This document shows, piece by piece, positions 32,128-39,964 of a DNA stretch of 47,107 nt. The notes beneath the pieces were generated by a model, which made no database searches, had not been told where the DNA came from, and saw only the letters and a program-made list of their open reading frames with translations. The position numbers and the translations under genes are program-made. Origin of the DNA: Sorangium cellulosum (lineage in GTDB: Bacteria > Myxococcota_A > Polyangia > Polyangiales > Polyangiaceae); NCBI GenBank assembly GCA_020720045.1, contig DYPH01000034.1:1-47107 (forward strand). The letters run 5' to 3'. The first letter of the stretch is position 1, and each line of letters starts with the position of its first letter.

Positions 32128-33327
32128 ATGGCGGACGAGAAGAAGCCGAAGATCGACCTGAAGGCACGACTCGGCAAGCCGAGCACGGCGGCAGCACCGG
32201 CCGCAGCGCCCACTGCCGGCATCCCGGTCCCTTCGGTTCCCCCGCCGGCTGCCGTTTCCTCCGGTGGGCTTCCGCCGCCGTCGGGCGTTCCGATGCCGGT
32301 CCCGGTGCCGAGCCCCTCCGTAGCGCCCCCTCCGAACCTCGACCCGACGAACCCGCTCGCTGCGGCGACCGGTGCACTTCGCCCCCAGCAGGCCCCTCAG
32401 CGGCCGTCGGCTCCGGCAACCCCGCCGCCGCCCCAGCGCATCGAAGTCGATGAAGTTGCTGTCCAAGAGGCGGCGAAATCGGCCTTCAAGAAGGCGATGA
32501 TCGCGGGCGGCATCCTCGCCGTTGCCTTCGGCGCGGTCGGCTTTGTCGCTGGCGGCGCATCGACGAAGGGGGACGGCATCAAGGCTTCGATCCGCGACGC
32601 CGCCGACCTCAAGACGAAGGTGACGAAGTCGAAGACCGACCTCGAAGGTCTCGCGACGAAGTTGGAAGAAGGGGCGAAGTCGCTCGGCGATCGCAAGTTC
32701 CCGGCTTCCCTCGCGAAAGACCTTGGTGGCATCAACATCGACTTCGACGGGAGCCAGCTCGCCGGGCGGCGCTTCGCCGCGTTCAAGCCGTCGGCAGTCG
32801 CTCAGCTCGTCTCCTACGTGACGGCGGTTCAAGACATCAATGACCGCAAGTCGTCGGTCGTGAGCCTCCTCAATCGCCTTCAGAAGCCGTTGGAAGCCCA
32901 GTTCGCCGACACGAGCAAAGGCAAGATCTCCTACGTCGTCGTCTTCACGAAGGACCCGTCGCAGAACCTTACGGCGGTCCTCAGCCCGCTCACGGCGCCG
33001 ATCGCGATCACCGACCCGGCGAAGGTCGAACTTCCGAAGGACTTCGCGTTCATCAACCCGCTCACCAAGGGGAACATGGGCGCTCCGGCGACGACGTCAA
33101 AAATTGACGAAAAGTCGGCCATCTACGTGCTCCCGAAGTCTGTCGACGCGAACTTCCCCAGCGAGACTGCCGGCAGCGTCGCGCAGCTCCGCGCCCAGCT
33201 TGGCAACATCGTCGCCGCCATCCGTGGCGAAAAGGCGCCGGCTGGCGGCGATGCCGTAACCGAGTCCAAGGCGGGTCTTGCGGAGACGAGCGATAAGCTC
33301 GTGAAGGCGCTCGAAGAAATCCACTGA
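32128..33327 (+). CDS. Membrane protein with Pro-rich N-terminal cytoplasmic region, unknown function
   Basis: A 399-residue protein. An N-terminal charged stretch (MADEKKPKIDLKARLGKP) and about 90 residues of Ala/Pro/Val low complexity precede one transmembrane helix (AMIAGGILAVAFGAVGFVAGG, about residues 130-150). The remainder is a helical coiled-coil-like domain (DLKTKVTKSKTDLEGLATKLEEG) and a beta-rich domain (KISYVVVFTKDPSQNLTAVLSPL) facing the periplasm. Such single-pass proteins with a disordered start are common in myxobacteria. Not assigned to a family. It has a strong ribosome-binding site and ends at the terminator at 33343. Confidence 0.75.
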   Translation: MADEKKPKIDLKARLGKPSTAAAPAAAPTAGIPVPSVPPPAAVSSGGLPPPSGVPMPVPVPSPSVAPPPNLDPTNPLAAATGALRPQQAPQRPSAPATPPPPQRIEVDEVAVQEAAKSAFKKAMIAGGILAVAFGAVGFVAGGASTKGDGIKASIRDAADLKTKVTKSKTDLEGLATKLEEGAKSLGDRKFPASLAKDLGGINIDFDGSQLAGRRFAAFKPSAVAQLVSYVTAVQDINDRKSSVVSLLNRLQKPLEAQFADTSKGKISYVVVFTKDPSQNLTAVLSPLTAPIAITDPAKVELPKDFAFINPLTKGNMGAPATTSKIDEKSAIYVLPKSVDANFPSETAGSVAQLRAQLGNIVAAIRGEKAPAGGDAVTESKAGLAETSDKLVKALEEIH

Positions 33328-33342
33328 CGGTCCGCTCGTCAC

Positions 33343-33380
33343 GAAAAAGCCCCCTGGGACCGTTTGGTCGCCGGGGGGTT
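33343..33380. terminator. Terminator-like hairpin between convergent genes
   Basis: AAAAAGCCCCC on the left pairs with GGGGGGTT on the right (arms at about 33345-33353 and 33373-33381), enclosing a smaller GGGACC/GGTC stem. The A-run before and T-run after the stem could act in both directions, between the genes ending at 33327 (+) and 33411 (-). Confidence 0.6.
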
Positions 33381-33410
33381 CTCCGTTTGTAGTTGGCGTC
33401 CTCGGGCGGA

Positions 33411-34796
33411 CTACCCGGTGACCGGGGGCGGAATCGCAGTTTGTTGCCGTCGAACAATCTCTACGTTGACGACGCGGGTTTCGTCGGCTTCGCGCACGAC
33501 AAAGTCATAGCCTCCGAGGGTGACGACCTCACCGACGTCGGGCACGCGCCCGATCTCGTGGGTCAACAAACCACCAAGAGATTCAATGTCTTCGGGGAGC
33601 GGGAGCCGCGCACCAAGGTAACTTTCGAGGTCGCCGAGGGGGATGGTTGCATCGGCGAGGACGCGGTCGGCATCGAGGCGCACAATCGGCGATTCGTCGT
33701 CGTACTCGTCGTCGATTTCGCCGACGATCTCCTCGATGATGTCTTCCAGCGTCACCAGGCCGTCGGTGCCGCCGTACTCGTCCATAACGATGGCCAAGTG
33801 CTGGCGCTTCTGACGCATTTCGCGGAGGACGCTGTGGGCCGACTGGGACTTCGCCGCCCGGAGGACCGTCCCGCGAACGAGATCGCCGTCGCCCTTTCGG
33901 CGGGGGCGCTCGACGATACCGTCGATCCCGCGGTCGTTGACGCGGGCGAAGAGGTCCTTCACGTAGAGAATGCCGATGACGTTGTCCAAGGAGCCTTCAA
34001 AGACCGGGTAACGCGAGTGGCCGTCGCCGGCGACCAGCTCGAGCACCTCCTGGAGAGGCGTCCCGACCGCCACGGCGGCAACCTTGCGTCGCGGGACCAT
34101 CACGTCGCGAACGATGACATCTTTGAACTCGAGGACGTTCCGGAGCATCGTTGCCGGCTCCTCTTCGATCGTCCCGGCCTTTTCCCCTTGGGAAATCGCC
34201 CATTCGACGTCCGTCTCGGTCACGAGCGCTTCATCGCGCAGCCGGGCGCCGACGAGCGATCCGACGAGTGCGAGGGGGGCCGCGAGCGGGATCGCGGCGA
34301 TTTCGAGGGGGCGGAGGAGAACCAGCGCGATGCGCGCGAAGCGTTCCGGGCGCTTTCGAGCAATGGTTCCCAGCATTTCCGCGAAGAGACCGTAGGTCAA
34401 CACCGAGGCTGCGACCGGCACGAGGACGTCGCCGTAAAGCCCAGTGAGGCCGCGCGCGGCAGCAACCAAGCTTGCCGTGCTGAACGCGATGCAGACGACG
34501 CGGACCACAAGCCAACGGGCGAGAATGCGCTCGCGCTCGTGGGAGAGGCGCACAAAACGGGGGTCACCATCGCCGTCGGCGACCGCCGGCTCCCGGACCG
34601 ATGCGCGGCCGCGCTGGCCATCGCTGGCGGGGGGGCGCACCGACGAGGCGCGCGTGTCGCCACCGTCTCCGTGGGCGAGCTTTTGAAGGCGTCCATCCCC
34701 GAGGGCTGCGACCGCAATTTCCGCGGCAAACGCGAAGGCGGCCATCCAGGCGGTGAAAAGAACGAATCCGAACGAGACGGGACTTGGCGGGGCCAC
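33411..34796 (-). CDS. CorC/HlyC-family CBS-domain membrane protein (CNNM type)
   Basis: N-terminal DUF21/CNNM-like transmembrane part (VSFGFVLFTAWMAAFAFAAEIAVAAL and LARWLVVRVVCIAFSTASL), a CBS pair (MVPRRKVAAVAVGTPLQEVLELV; GILYVKDLFARV; the second around GGTDGLVTLEDIIEEIVGEIDDEYDDE), and a C-terminal CorC_HlyC domain. This family is linked to divalent-cation (Mg/Co) transport or homeostasis. The start is set at GTG 34796 because AGGAG precedes it by a few bases; open frame upstream to 34916 has no such signal. It is the last gene of a minus-strand cluster with the desaturase and the dipeptidase. Confidence 0.88.
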   Translation of the reverse strand: MAPPSPVSFGFVLFTAWMAAFAFAAEIAVAALGDGRLQKLAHGDGGDTRASSVRPPASDGQRGRASVREPAVADGDGDPRFVRLSHERERILARWLVVRVVCIAFSTASLVAAARGLTGLYGDVLVPVAASVLTYGLFAEMLGTIARKRPERFARIALVLLRPLEIAAIPLAAPLALVGSLVGARLRDEALVTETDVEWAISQGEKAGTIEEEPATMLRNVLEFKDVIVRDVMVPRRKVAAVAVGTPLQEVLELVAGDGHSRYPVFEGSLDNVIGILYVKDLFARVNDRGIDGIVERPRRKGDGDLVRGTVLRAAKSQSAHSVLREMRQKRQHLAIVMDEYGGTDGLVTLEDIIEEIVGEIDDEYDDESPIVRLDADRVLADATIPLGDLESYLGARLPLPEDIESLGGLLTHEIGRVPDVGEVVTLGGYDFVVREADETRVVNVEIVRRQQTAIPPPVTG

Positions 34797-34938
34797 GAAC
34801 ACTCCTGCAACAGCCGGGCGCGGCGCCACAGTGGGGCGTTTTTCGCCGGTGTCGCCGTCCCCCATCAGCCGGCGCAAGGCGCCGACGCACCTGCGCGAGG
34901 TCGCAGGTTGTCCCACCGTACCGGTTCAGCGTGGTGCG

Positions 34939-35772
34939 TCAAGGGTGCTCGTCGGAAGAATCGCTCGGGTCGCGCACGAAGAGCGCCCGAAGCTTCCCGC
35001 CGAGCGACTTCTTCCGCGCGACGACACCGAGCAAATGAACCCACGGCGCGAGGTTTGCCGTGATCGGGTTGTGGGGATTCGGCTCGCCGTCGACGCCGTA
35101 GACGAGCCCCTCGCGAAAGGGGGCGAAGGTGCCAAAGAATCGATCCCACAGAAGAAATACGCCGCCGAAGTTCCGATCGATGGCAAAGGCATTCGCTGCA
35201 TGATGCACGCGATGGAACACCGGAGCGTTCACGAAACGGCCGGGTCCAAACGTGAAAGTGGTCCGCGCGTGGAGCAAAAAAAGCAGCAGCGCGTGGACGG
35301 TCCCGACTGCGGCATACGTCGTCGCAGAAACGCCAGCCACCGCGAGCGCGGAATGGAAGAGGAGCGTTGAGAGCGACGCGAAAAGTCCGACGCGGAACGA
35401 GACACTCGTGTTGTAGTCGCCCGATTGATGGTGCACCGAGTGGATCGCCCAGAGCAAAGGGACCTGGTGCTCGAGTCGGTGTTGGACGTAGTAGATCAAA
35501 TCGATAAGTAGGAACGCCAGCGCGTAAGTTCCTGGTCGATGATCGGGCAATTTCCAAGGGACGAATGCAGCAACGCCCACGTAGGTGGCAATGAGTGTCC
35601 CCCGTAGAAGCGCCTGAGAGGCGAGAAAAAGGAGGCCCACTCCTGCATTCGAAGCGGTTTGTTTGAGGCTTCCAGTTCCGCGGATCCATCGTCGAAATCG
35701 CACGGAAAATGCAACCACGGCAAGGAGAAACGGAAGCAGCGCGCCGAGGCCAATGGCGAGGAGGAGCTTCAT
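34939..35772 (-). CDS. Fatty acid hydroxylase / sterol desaturase superfamily membrane protein
   Basis: A di-iron membrane oxygenase-type protein of 277 residues. His boxes in order: HRLEH, HSVHH and HRVHH, the pattern that holds two iron atoms at the cytoplasmic face. Several hydrophobic helices (LLAIGLGALLPFLLAVVAF, TLIATYVGVAAFVPW, ALAFLLIDLIYYV, STLLFHSALAVAG) place it in the inner membrane. It may hydroxylate fatty acyl chains, carotenoids or sterol-like lipids; the substrate is not predictable. Sixteen bases separate it from the upstream dipeptidase gene, so it is probably in one operon with it. Confidence 0.9.
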   Translation of the reverse strand: MKLLLAIGLGALLPFLLAVVAFSVRFRRWIRGTGSLKQTASNAGVGLLFLASQALLRGTLIATYVGVAAFVPWKLPDHRPGTYALAFLLIDLIYYVQHRLEHQVPLLWAIHSVHHQSGDYNTSVSFRVGLFASLSTLLFHSALAVAGVSATTYAAVGTVHALLLFLLHARTTFTFGPGRFVNAPVFHRVHHAANAFAIDRNFGGVFLLWDRFFGTFAPFREGLVYGVDGEPNPHNPITANLAPWVHLLGVVARKKSLGGKLRALFVRDPSDSSDEHP

Positions 35773-35787
35773 GGCGGATGCCGACTT

Positions 35788-36798
35788 CTACGGACGAAGA
35801 ACGCGAAGTGTGTTGCCGCGAAGAATTTTTCCGACGGCCGTCTCCGAAATGCCGGCAGCGAGCATCGCCTCCGTCAGTCGGGGCAGGCCCGTCGGATCGC
35901 CGAGCCCTTTTGAGGGGACGATCATGCCGTCCCAGTCGCTCCCGAGGGCAGGGGTGTCTTCGCCGCAGACGTCGAGAATGTGTTTGAGGTGTTTTACGAC
36001 CGGCTCAAGGCCGTCGCCACCGAGGTAGCGCGGCGCGAAGATGACGCCGACGACACCGCCAGTTTTCGCGACGGCTCGAAGCTGGCTGTCGTCAACATTT
36101 CGCCAATGTTCAAAGGCGCCGAGCACGCCAGTGTGGCTCACGATTACTGGCTTTGTAGCGGCTTCGCAAGCGTCCAGAAAACCTCGTTGATTGATGTGTG
36201 CAAGGTCGACGAGTACGTCGAGCCCTTCGGCGCGGCGCACGAGTTCGTGGCCGAAGCGCGTGAGCCCGTCGTCGTCGCGCCGGCCTTTCCCGTAGGCGGG
36301 GAAGCCGCACTCGTTTGCCGAAAAATGAAGCAATCCTAGGTATCTCACGCCGCGTGCTGCCAGGACATCGAGGCGCGATGCGTCCCCCTCCAGCGCGTGG
36401 GCCCCTTCGACGCCGAGGAGAGCGGCAACCTTGCCCGCCCGGTTTGCCTCCTCGACCTCCGCCGCATAGCGAACTTTCGTGAGTGCCGACGGGCGCTTAG
36501 CAATGGCGCGATCGAGCTCGTCGATCTGCCCCTGAATGGCGCTAAACAATCCGCGCGTTCGCCCAAGAACTGGAAGCGAAACCAGGCCAAAAAACTGGGC
36601 ACCAACGCCGCCTTCCTGGAGGCGGGGGACGTCGACGTGGCCGGCAAACGCGCTCCTCGGCAACGGGGCTTCGTGACGAACGGTGAGGTCGTAGTCGACC
36701 CAGCGGGACCACATCAGCGTATCGGCGTGGAGGTCGATCGCCGGGTGGGCGGCGTGGACGGCGCGGGCATGATCGTCGACGGGGGGCGGCTTCGGCAT
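35788..36798 (-). CDS. Membrane dipeptidase (peptidase family M19)
   Basis: A 336-residue zinc dipeptidase of the renal-dipeptidase family. Metal ligands: HAD in AIDLHADTLMW, Glu in LLGVEGAHALEGD, His in DLAHINQRGF and His in VIVSHTG; GLLHFSANE and GSDWDGMIVP are also conserved. It would cleave dipeptides, especially those with D- or unusual residues. No signal peptide, unlike secreted members. First gene of the minus-strand cluster, divergent from the Rrf2 gene with a 37-bp gap, so the two promoters must overlap. Confidence 0.93.
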   Translation of the reverse strand: MPKPPPVDDHARAVHAAHPAIDLHADTLMWSRWVDYDLTVRHEAPLPRSAFAGHVDVPRLQEGGVGAQFFGLVSLPVLGRTRGLFSAIQGQIDELDRAIAKRPSALTKVRYAAEVEEANRAGKVAALLGVEGAHALEGDASRLDVLAARGVRYLGLLHFSANECGFPAYGKGRRDDDGLTRFGHELVRRAEGLDVLVDLAHINQRGFLDACEAATKPVIVSHTGVLGAFEHWRNVDDSQLRAVAKTGGVVGVIFAPRYLGGDGLEPVVKHLKHILDVCGEDTPALGSDWDGMIVPSKGLGDPTGLPRLTEAMLAAGISETAVGKILRGNTLRVLRP

Positions 36799-36835
36799 CT
36801 ATCGGGAATGCCCGGCCTTGGGTGCGACGGCAAGC

Positions 36836-37333
36836 ATGGAAAACGGAGGGGGCGTGGTAGCTTCGCCGGCGGTGTTGCGGCTGACGGAAAAAGAACGCTA
36901 CGGAATCGTCGCCTTGGTGGACGTCGCGCTCCACGGCGAAGGTCGCGCCGTCCTGCTTCGCGAGGTCGCGGCTCGTCAGTCGATCCCGCTCCCGTTCTTG
37001 GAACGAATCGCCGGTGAACTCCGCAAGCTCGGATATTTGCAGGCAAAGCGCGGGCCCGGCGGTGGCGTGGTCCTCGCGCGCGACGCTCGGGAGGTCCGCC
37101 TCGGGGAGCTCTGCCTGGCGCTCGTCGGGCCGAAGGAGCCGGTCTTGATCGTCCCGCCTGCTCCCGAGGGCCTCCCCGGTACTTCGGCGTCGGCGGCGGT
37201 CGCGGAGACCTTTGGGCTCCTGGAGCGTTCGCTCCGTCGCCAACTCGATGGAGTCTCCATTGAAGATCTGGTCCGTGCCGCCCGACGAATCGAAGAGGCG
37301 AGCGCGCCCGCGGACGGAGATTTTGTCATTTGA
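36836..37333 (+). CDS. Rrf2-family transcriptional regulator
   Basis: An Rrf2-type winged-helix protein: LRLTEKERYGIVALVDVA, LLREVAARQSIPLPFLERIAGELRKLGYLQAKRGPGGGVVLAR, and the helical VRLGELCLALVGP. The Cys trio that binds a [2Fe-2S] cluster in IscR/NsrR is missing (one Cys only), so it may sense something else. ATG 36836 is chosen, with GTG 36818 as alternative. It is the first gene of a chain of overlapping genes; its stop overlaps the TTG start of the E1-like gene (TTGA). Probably an autoregulator of that operon. Confidence 0.85.
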   Translation: MENGGGVVASPAVLRLTEKERYGIVALVDVALHGEGRAVLLREVAARQSIPLPFLERIAGELRKLGYLQAKRGPGGGVVLARDAREVRLGELCLALVGPKEPVLIVPPAPEGLPGTSASAAVAETFGLLERSLRRQLDGVSIEDLVRAARRIEEASAPADGDFVI

Positions 37334-38061
37334 AACGGCGCATATTGCTCATTGGTGCCGGGGGACTTGGGGCTCCCGCGGCCCTCGCGCTTGCAGCCTC
37401 CGGCGCGCCGATGACGATCGTGATTGCCGATGACGATCGTGTGGAGCGGACGAACTTGCATCGCCAGATTCTCTTTACTGAGCAGGATGTTGGGCGTTCG
37501 AAAGCCGAGACGGCTGCCGCTTTTCTCCGCGAACGTTTTTCCGCGGACGTCGAGGTTCACGAAGGACGTTTTGTTCCCGAATCGGCCAGAAAGCTCCTGG
37601 ACGGGGTCTCGCTCGTTCTCGAAGGTTCCGATAATTTTCCGACCAAATTTCTTGCCGCCGACGCCTGTTTTCTTTCCGGGATTCCGATCGTCCACGGTGC
37701 CGCCCTCCGCTGGTACGGGACCGCACTTGCAGTCGCCGGCGAACGCGGTCGAGGCGCTTGTTATCGCTGTCTTTTTGAGGCGCCACCCCTCGAAGAAGCA
37801 CCCACGTGCGCCGACGCGGGCGTCATCGGGCCGGCGGTCGGTCTCGTCGGCGCCGCGCAGGCGGCCCTCGCGCTGCGCCTGCTCGAGGGCGATCGTGACG
37901 CCTTCGGAACGCTCGTGACCGTCGACGGGCGGGCGGAAATCATTCAACGAAAACGACACGTTCGGGCGCGGCGCGACTGCGTGCTTTGCGGCGAAGCTTC
38001 GGTGGCCCCTCGCCTTGCCTCCGAGGACTACCTCGGGCCGACGTGCGGCGGGGAAGCATGA
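37330..38061 (+). CDS. MoeB/ThiF-type E1-like adenylyltransferase lacking the N-terminal arm
   Basis: A 243-residue E1-like enzyme. ATP-binding RILLIGAGGLGAPAALALAASG, acidic DDDRVERTNLHRQILFTEQDVGRSKAE, catalytic-site APTCADAGVIGP (Cys equals MoeB C187), and two CxxC pairs (ACYRCLF, DCVLCGE) for structural zinc. Relative to E. coli MoeB, the first 25 residues with the RYxRQ arm are absent; the equivalent motif is found in the next gene. The enzyme would adenylate the C-terminal Gly of a small beta-grasp protein (ThiS/MoaD type); no such partner is in the window. It starts with TTG overlapping the Rrf2 stop and ends overlapping the next ATG (ATGA). Confidence 0.88.
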   Translation: MKRRILLIGAGGLGAPAALALAASGAPMTIVIADDDRVERTNLHRQILFTEQDVGRSKAETAAAFLRERFSADVEVHEGRFVPESARKLLDGVSLVLEGSDNFPTKFLAADACFLSGIPIVHGAALRWYGTALAVAGERGRGACYRCLFEAPPLEEAPTCADAGVIGPAVGLVGAAQAALALRLLEGDRDAFGTLVTVDGRAEIIQRKRHVRARRDCVLCGEASVAPRLASEDYLGPTCGGEA

Positions 38062-38447
38062 GTTCCAGACACTTGCGCCAGATGCGCGTCCCCGAGGTCG
38101 GCCACGAGGGGCAGCGCGCGATCGCCGAGGCGAAGGCGACGATCCCCGGCGACGACCTCGCGAGCGAAGTCGCGCTGCGATACCTCGCCGGTGCCGGCGT
38201 GGGGACGTTGGTCGTCGCCAGTGAACGCCTCGAAGCGCTTGGTCGCGCGATCGATAAACGTCTGATGTTTCATATAGATGCATCCCTCGCGACGGCGCCA
38301 ATTTCCGATACAGATGCTTCCATGGGCCCCGTGTCCGCCGGCTGCGCGTTTGCCCTTCGCTTCCTCGCCGACGTTGTCGTCGGTCGGCGTCGGCCCGCGA
38401 ATTTGCTGGCGGAGACGCCGGAGACCACCAAACTGGAGCGCCCTTGA
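38058..38447 (+). CDS. Miniature pseudo-E1 carrying the MoeB N-terminal arm
   Basis: 129 residues aligning with the two ends of MoeB/ThiF. The N-terminal arm SRHLRQMRVPEVGHEGQ matches the RYxRQ...GxxGQ arm whose Arg reaches into the partner's ATP site in MoeB (here Arg7). YLAGAGVGTLVVAS aligns with the helix after the P-loop, but the P-loop itself is IPGDDLAS instead of GxGGxG. MGPVSAGCAFALRFLADVV aligns with the C-terminal helix. The middle, including zinc and catalytic Cys, is deleted. It overlaps the E1-like gene by four bases, so both are made together: a non-catalytic subunit of a heterodimer is the simplest reading. The tail RPANLLAETP resembles the PANLL segment of the 75-bp repeat in gloB. 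Confidence 0.75.
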   Translation: MSSRHLRQMRVPEVGHEGQRAIAEAKATIPGDDLASEVALRYLAGAGVGTLVVASERLEALGRAIDKRLMFHIDASLATAPISDTDASMGPVSAGCAFALRFLADVVVGRRRPANLLAETPETTKLERP

Positions 38448-39964
38448 AGGCGTGGGTGTTGGCTCTTGCCGTGGCTGCCGCCCACGAACAGTCCGGCTCC
38501 GAGCGGGCTCGGATCGCCGACGCCTTGGCCGAGCGCCAGGCGACCGTCGCGTCGCCGGTTTTTTTGCAGGCTTCCGACCATGCAACCGCTTTTCCGAAGA
38601 TGGTTGCGGAATGCACAGATGTCGTCCTTCTCGCGGGGGCGAATGCCCGCTTCCGGGCCGGCGGCGAGGCGAGCCGACGCGGCCTTCTGGTCGTGCGCCA
38701 ATGCGCCAACGCCGAGCATCCGGTAGGTGCAGTGTTTCCTCTGGAAATTGAAGCACTTGGTGGTGCCGGTGACCGTGAAATCGCCCGCGAGGCCGCTGTC
38801 GGGGCCGTCGACGTTTTTGCGGTATCGGCGCGTATCGACGCCGTCAAGGACCCCCTGCAAGCGATCCTTGAGGCGCTGCTCCCCGCCCGCGCGCCGAGTC
38901 CTGGCCCCGACGTCACGAGCCTCGCCCCTCCGCTTGCGCAGCCGCTTGGTCCGCGGCTCCGGAAGGCGGCGCGGGCCTCGGAAGATGCAGGGTACACGGT
39001 TTCCGCGTCCAAGACGGTGCCGGTCGCCGTCCAGGGCACCGAGCCTGGGACGACGGAAATTGCAGTAATTCCGATGGATTTGCTGCCCGGCTGCCATCGG
39101 CTTGCGGTCCTGTTTGAGCCTCGCGCCGCCCCCCGCTACGACATCGACGCCGACGTGATCGAGCGCCTCGAACCGTCGGTCTCTGGCAGTCCCGTGCAGG
39201 GTGCACGTATTTTGGCGAGCGACAAGGGGGACGGCGCCGATGCCACCCTCGGCCTTTGCGTCGCGACACCGACCGCGATCACGATCCGCGTGCAGGGCTT
39301 CCGCAGCGTCGGGGGGACGCTCCATATCGTGCCGGCGGCGCGCCCCTTCGACGCGGCCCTCCGGACGAGCGATTTTCCTAGCGGCGGCTCCGCAGCTGCA
39401 TCCGTGCGCGCCGTTTCCTCACCGCCTTTGGCGGTTCCGGGCGGACGCGCAGCTGCAGTTCTGCGCGCCGTTTCCTCACCGCCTTTGGCGGTTCCGGGCG
39501 GACGAGCAGCTGCAGTTCTGCGCGCCGTTTCCTCACCGCCTTTGGCGGTTCCGGGCGGACGCGCAGCTGCGCTCACGGCCGCCGTGGCGACGGCGCTTCG
39601 AGCTCGTGGCGTGGCCGACCTGCATGGCGACCTTCGGGGCCTTCGCCAGGGAATTGGTGGGAGAACGGGGTTCGTGATGCCTGTCGTCCCTGGGCACTGC
39701 TACGTCGCCGCGGTGGCCGCGACCGAAGGCTCCGTCGACCGCCTTTCCCTTGCGGTAAGCGGCGAGGGCTTTGGAGCCGACGACCGCGGTGGACGCGGAA
39801 AAACCGCCGACGGGGGGCGCCCGGGCGGCGAGGACGTCGCAGCAATGGTTGCGTTCTGCACGGATAGCCACGAGGACCGAAATGTGCAAATTGCAGCTTT
39901 TGGACGAAGCGTCGAATGGACGTTCGCGCTGATCGACGTTGGTGCTGGGGGCATGGCTCGGTGA
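38444..39964 (+). CDS. Large protein with Cys-paired modules and in-frame 57-bp repeats, unknown function
   Basis: 506 residues, starting with TTG that overlaps the previous stop (TTGA). A short hydrophobic N-terminus (KAWVLALAVAAAHE) could be a weak signal. Residues about 20-150 form an unrecognised domain (VFLQASDHATAFPKMVAEC, GLLVVRQCANAEHPVGAVFPL). Two modules follow, each with a Cys near its start and another about 60-80 residues later (GCHRLAVLFEP ... GLCVATPTAITIRVQGF, and HCYVAAVAATEG ... MVAFCTDSHEDRNVQIAAFG). These resemble the four modules of the following lipoprotein. Three copies of the 57-bp repeat are inserted in frame between them, giving about 59 residues of VLRAVSSPPLAVPGGRAAA repeats. 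Membership of the E1-like operon is by overlap only; role unknown. Confidence 0.7.
   Translation: MKAWVLALAVAAAHEQSGSERARIADALAERQATVASPVFLQASDHATAFPKMVAECTDVVLLAGANARFRAGGEASRRGLLVVRQCANAEHPVGAVFPLEIEALGGAGDREIAREAAVGAVDVFAVSARIDAVKDPLQAILEALLPARAPSPGPDVTSLAPPLAQPLGPRLRKAARASEDAGYTVSASKTVPVAVQGTEPGTTEIAVIPMDLLPGCHRLAVLFEPRAAPRYDIDADVIERLEPSVSGSPVQGARILASDKGDGADATLGLCVATPTAITIRVQGFRSVGGTLHIVPAARPFDAALRTSDFPSGGSAAASVRAVSSPPLAVPGGRAAAVLRAVSSPPLAVPGGRAAAVLRAVSSPPLAVPGGRAAALTAAVATALRARGVADLHGDLRGLRQGIGGRTGFVMPVVPGHCYVAAVAATEGSVDRLSLAVSGEGFGADDRGGRGKTADGGRPGGEDVAAMVAFCTDSHEDRNVQIAAFGRSVEWTFALIDVGAGGMAR
39392..39570. repeat. Three tandem in-frame copies of the 57-bp palindromic repeat
   Basis: TTTCCTCACCGCC recurs at 39414, 39471 and 39528 (period exactly 57). 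Each unit holds the hairpin ACCGCC-TTT-GGCGGT and is bounded by GCAGCTGC palindromes. The three units are nearly identical; one carries GACGAGCAG where the others have GACGCGCAG, the form also present at the start of the window. The encoded 19-residue unit is open in the host frame. Confidence 0.92.

Noticed and set aside
36976-39039. A 687-residue minus-strand frame across the Rrf2/E1 operon
   Set aside because: Low-complexity Ser/Arg/Ala composition and complete overlap with well-supported plus-strand genes.
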